A DNA stretch of 8,491 bases, from positions 1-8,491 of the forward strand of contig CACYBJ010000033.1 in assembly GCA_902772565.1 (NCBI GenBank). Reading direction: 5' to 3'. This stretch comes from an uncultured Lachnospiraceae bacterium (GTDB taxonomy: Bacteria; Bacillota; Clostridia; Lachnospirales; Lachnospiraceae). Shown here one piece after another: positions 6,795-8,491 of this stretch. The position numbers and the translations under genes are program-made. A model generated the notes under the pieces. The model was not told where the DNA came from. It worked only from the letters and a program-made list of their open reading frames with translations, and searched no databases. The first letter of the stretch is position 1, and each line of letters opens with the position of its first letter.

Positions 6795-6971
6795 TTGTCT
6801 AGCGTTATCGTAAAAGAGAATGAGTCTCTGGACAGCGCGCTTCGCCGTTTCAAAAGAAATTGTGCTAAGGCAGGTATCCAGCAGGAAATTCGTAAAAGAG
6901 AACATTACGAGAAGCCTAGCGTAAGACGTAAGAAAAAGTCTGAAGCAGCTCGTAAGAGAAAGTTCAAATAA
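6795..6971 (+). CDS. rpsU: 30S ribosomal protein S21 (bS21)
   Basis: This is a 58-residue basic protein of the small ribosomal subunit, located near the mRNA exit and anti-Shine-Dalgarno region, where it helps translation initiation. It begins MSSVIVKENESLDSALRRFK and contains KREHYEKPSVRRKKKSEAAR, the family's signature, and it ends in the usual basic RKRKFK tail. The start codon is TTG: an in-frame TGA sits immediately before it (6792-6794), no ATG or GTG fits, and the SVIVKENESLD opening matches full-length S21. The gene has its own strong promoter and tandem ribosome-binding site and is closed by an intrinsic terminator, so it can be a monocistronic unit. In many Firmicutes rpsU lies near phoH, as here, although the gatB/yqeY-domain gene often found between them is absent. 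Confidence 0.96.
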   Translation: MSSVIVKENESLDSALRRFKRNCAKAGIQQEIRKREHYEKPSVRRKKKSEAARKRKFK

Positions 6972-6983
6972 TTATTGGATAAG

Positions 6984-7015
6984 AAAGCTGTCAAAAGATT
7001 TTTGACAGCTTTTTT
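6984..7015 (+). terminator. Intrinsic terminator between rpsU and phoH
   Basis: A 13-bp stem (6984-6996 with 7000-7012) closes a three-base loop and overlaps a run of six T's (7010-7015). The A-rich left arm and T tract would also pair on the other strand, but no gene converges here. No convincing promoter lies between this element and phoH, so it may act as a partial terminator that lowers phoH-ybeY expression relative to rpsU. Confidence 0.88.
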
Positions 7016-7032
7016 CTTAAGATTTTTTATTC

Positions 7033-7037
7033 GGAGG
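7033..7037 (+). promoter_or_regulatory. Ribosome-binding site that fixes the phoH TTG start
   Basis: GGAGG stands seven bases before TTG at 7045, ideal spacing. The next in-frame ATG is 25 codons downstream and would cut into the conserved N-terminal KH-like region, so TTG is preferred. Confidence 0.82.
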
Positions 7038-7044
7038 ATCGGAT

Positions 7045-8046
7045 TTGATAACTAGTTTTTCCGATTTAAATGAAAACGAAATTAAGTCTTTGTTCGGCCC
7101 TGAAGACAGGTATGTCAAGATGATTGAAAAGAATCTTCATGTAACTGTTACCCTTAGGGAAGGCAATGTTAAGATCATCGGTGAAGAAGGCCCGGTTGCT
7201 CTTGCGAAAGAAGTGATGTCCAACCTTCGTGAATCCGCGTCCAAAGGAATTGAGATTTCCGAGCAGAAGGTGGCCTACGCCCTTTCATTAACCAGGGAAC
7301 ATAATTCATCGGCGATGTCCGATATAGACAACGATCTTATCTGCCATACCATTAACGGAAAGCCCATTAGGCCCAAGACTGTCGGACAAAAGAAGTACAT
7401 AGATCAGATCAGAAACAAGATGATAGTATTCGGTACAGGTCCTGCCGGTACCGGTAAAACTTATCTTGCTATGGCAGCAGCAATCACTGCTTTTAAGAAT
7501 GATGAAGTAAACAGGATCATCCTTACCAGACCTGCCATTGAAGCGGGTGAAAAGCTGGGTTTCCTTCCGGGTGACCTTCAGCAGAAAATCGATCCCTATT
7601 TAAGACCCCTTTACGATGCTCTTTATCAGATCATGGGGGCAGATGCCTACGTGAGAAACTCCGAAAAAGGCCTTATAGAAGTGGCTCCTCTTGCATATAT
7701 GCGCGGACGTACTCTTGATAATGCCTTTATTATTCTTGACGAAGCGCAGAATACCACCCCGGCACAGATGAAAATGTTCCTTACGCGAATCGGTTTCGGT
7801 TCCAAGGTGGTAATCACCGGCGATTTAACCCAGAAGGATCTTATGGCCGATCAGGTCAGCGGACTTGAAGTTGCAATTAAGGTTCTTTCGGGAATTGACG
7901 AAATAGGTTTTTCTTATCTTACAAGCGAAGATGTTGTAAGACATCCCCTTGTTCAGAAAATCGTTAAAGCCTATGAGGATTTTGAAAGCAGGAAGAAAGC
8001 ATCTGCCGACAAAAGAAAGCCGGTCAGGAAAAACGATAATCAGTAA
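7045..8046 (+). CDS. phoH: PhoH family ATPase (PhoH/PhoL type)
   Basis: This is a cytosolic P-loop ATPase of the PhoH family, related to the helicase core and tied by genomic context and existing work to RNA metabolism. Its exact substrate is not settled. The 333-residue protein has an N-terminal KH-like nucleic-acid-binding region (~1-95) and a conserved hinge with RPKTVGQKKYIDQI. The ATPase domain has Walker A GPAGTGKT (132-139), the LTRPAIEAGEKLGFLPGDL block typical of the family, Walker B IILDEAQN (229-236) and TGDLTQKDL (258-266). The tail is charged and lysine-rich, probably disordered. The start is TTG behind a well-placed GGAGG. The gene follows the rpsU terminator by 30 bases without an evident promoter and is 14 bases from ybeY, the usual partner in bacteria, so the two are probably one transcript. 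Confidence 0.95.
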   Translation: MITSFSDLNENEIKSLFGPEDRYVKMIEKNLHVTVTLREGNVKIIGEEGPVALAKEVMSNLRESASKGIEISEQKVAYALSLTREHNSSAMSDIDNDLICHTINGKPIRPKTVGQKKYIDQIRNKMIVFGTGPAGTGKTYLAMAAAITAFKNDEVNRIILTRPAIEAGEKLGFLPGDLQQKIDPYLRPLYDALYQIMGADAYVRNSEKGLIEVAPLAYMRGRTLDNAFIILDEAQNTTPAQMKMFLTRIGFGSKVVITGDLTQKDLMADQVSGLEVAIKVLSGIDEIGFSYLTSEDVVRHPLVQKIVKAYEDFESRKKASADKRKPVRKNDNQ

Positions 8047-8060
8047 ATACGGTATGTATT

Positions 8061-8491
8061 ATGACAGTTGATATTACAAACGAAACCGAACTGTATTCGG
8101 ATTTTGATTTTCAGGGACTTTTTGAAAAGACAGTACAGGCTTGTGCCGATTATGTTAACGTTCCCTACGAGATTACCGTGAATGTTCTTCTTACGGATGA
8201 TGCAGGTATTCATGAAATAAACCTTTCCGAAAGAGGCATTGACCGTCCTACGGATGTTTTGTCTTTTCCGGCCCTTGACTATGAAACTCCCGGAGACTTT
8301 TCATTTCTTGAGGATGAGGCAAGTTATTATTTCGATCCGGACAGCGGTGAACTCATATTCGGAGACATTGTTATCAGTCTTGATACAGCCGGAAGACAGG
8401 CCGAAGAGTACGGCCATTCATTTAAGAGAGAAGTAGCATTCCTTCTTACCCACAGCATGCTCCATCTTTCAGGCTATGACCACATGGAAGA
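8061..8491 (+). CDS. ybeY: Endoribonuclease / rRNA maturation factor YbeY (3' end outside window)
   Basis: YbeY is a zinc-dependent single-strand endoribonuclease needed for 16S rRNA 3'-end processing and ribosome quality control. About 143 codons are present, and the frame is still open at the right edge. Family length is about 155-170, so only a short tail is missing. Visible features are the RPTDVLSFP segment, the FGDIVIS strand and the metal-binding HSMLHLSGYDH motif with ligands H131, H135 and H141. An acidic insert between SFP and GDIVIS (about 30 residues) resembles that of Lachnospiraceae proteins, from memory. The start is ATG, 14 bases after the phoH stop. No clear Shine-Dalgarno sequence lies in that gap, so translation may be coupled to phoH. 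The out-of-frame ATG at 8054 reaches a stop after five codons and is not used. Confidence 0.95.
   Translation, partial: MTVDITNETELYSDFDFQGLFEKTVQACADYVNVPYEITVNVLLTDDAGIHEINLSERGIDRPTDVLSFPALDYETPGDFSFLEDEASYYFDPDSGELIFGDIVISLDTAGRQAEEYGHSFKREVAFLLTHSMLHLSGYDHME

Noticed and set aside
6791..6802. TTG at 6791 as the rpsU start
   Set aside because: It is in another frame and meets TAG after three codons. The S21 reading frame begins at TTG 6795.
7002..7030. Perfect -35 TTGACA (7002-7007) with TTTTAT (7025-7030) as a phoH promoter
   Set aside because: The -10 lacks the key second-position A, the -35 lies in the terminator stem, and the start site would fall near 7037, removing the phoH ribosome-binding site from the mRNA.

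Overview
The window looks like a chromosomal housekeeping segment from an anaerobic low-GC Firmicute, most likely a Lachnospiraceae-type Clostridium relative. The evidence is a Gram-positive PolC-type replicase, strong GGAGG ribosome-binding sites, a tRNA gene without an encoded CCA, and the protein sequences of PhoH, YbeY and S21. The family placement is from memory of these proteins, not from a search. All genes lie on the + strand. There is no sign of a mobile element, prophage, CRISPR array or foreign island, and no gene-free stretch exceeds 300 bases.

Layout: polC (1-3810, open at the left edge) encodes the replicative DNA polymerase III alpha subunit. It is followed by a promoter, a tRNA-Glu(CTC) gene and a strong intrinsic terminator (3834-3998). 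Next come a consensus-like promoter and alaS, alanyl-tRNA synthetase (4063-6699). An extended -10 promoter then drives rpsU, ribosomal protein S21 (6795-6971), a 58-codon gene that starts with TTG and ends at a second intrinsic terminator. The right end holds phoH (7045-8046, also TTG-initiated) and ybeY (8061 to the right edge), a pair with linked roles in RNA metabolism and rRNA maturation. The common theme is replication plus translation and ribosome maturation.

The one clearly unusual feature is in polC. In typical Firmicute PolC a DnaQ-like 3'-5' proofreading exonuclease of roughly 180 residues is inserted inside the PHP domain. Here that insert is absent. Only a 33-residue linker separates the PHP glutamate (E385) from the next PHP histidine (H419), and no DxE exonuclease motif occurs anywhere in the protein. 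The polymerase active site, zinc finger and clamp-binding tail are intact. The PHP domain keeps all nine metal-ligand positions known from PHP domains that act as proofreaders in DnaE. This suggests a replicase that either proofreads through its PHP domain or relies on an exonuclease encoded elsewhere. Smaller points of interest are the TTG starts of rpsU and phoH, an in-frame 14-codon ORF in the rpsU leader, a G1-U72 wobble in the tRNA, and a 9-base repeat shared by the tRNA and its terminator.
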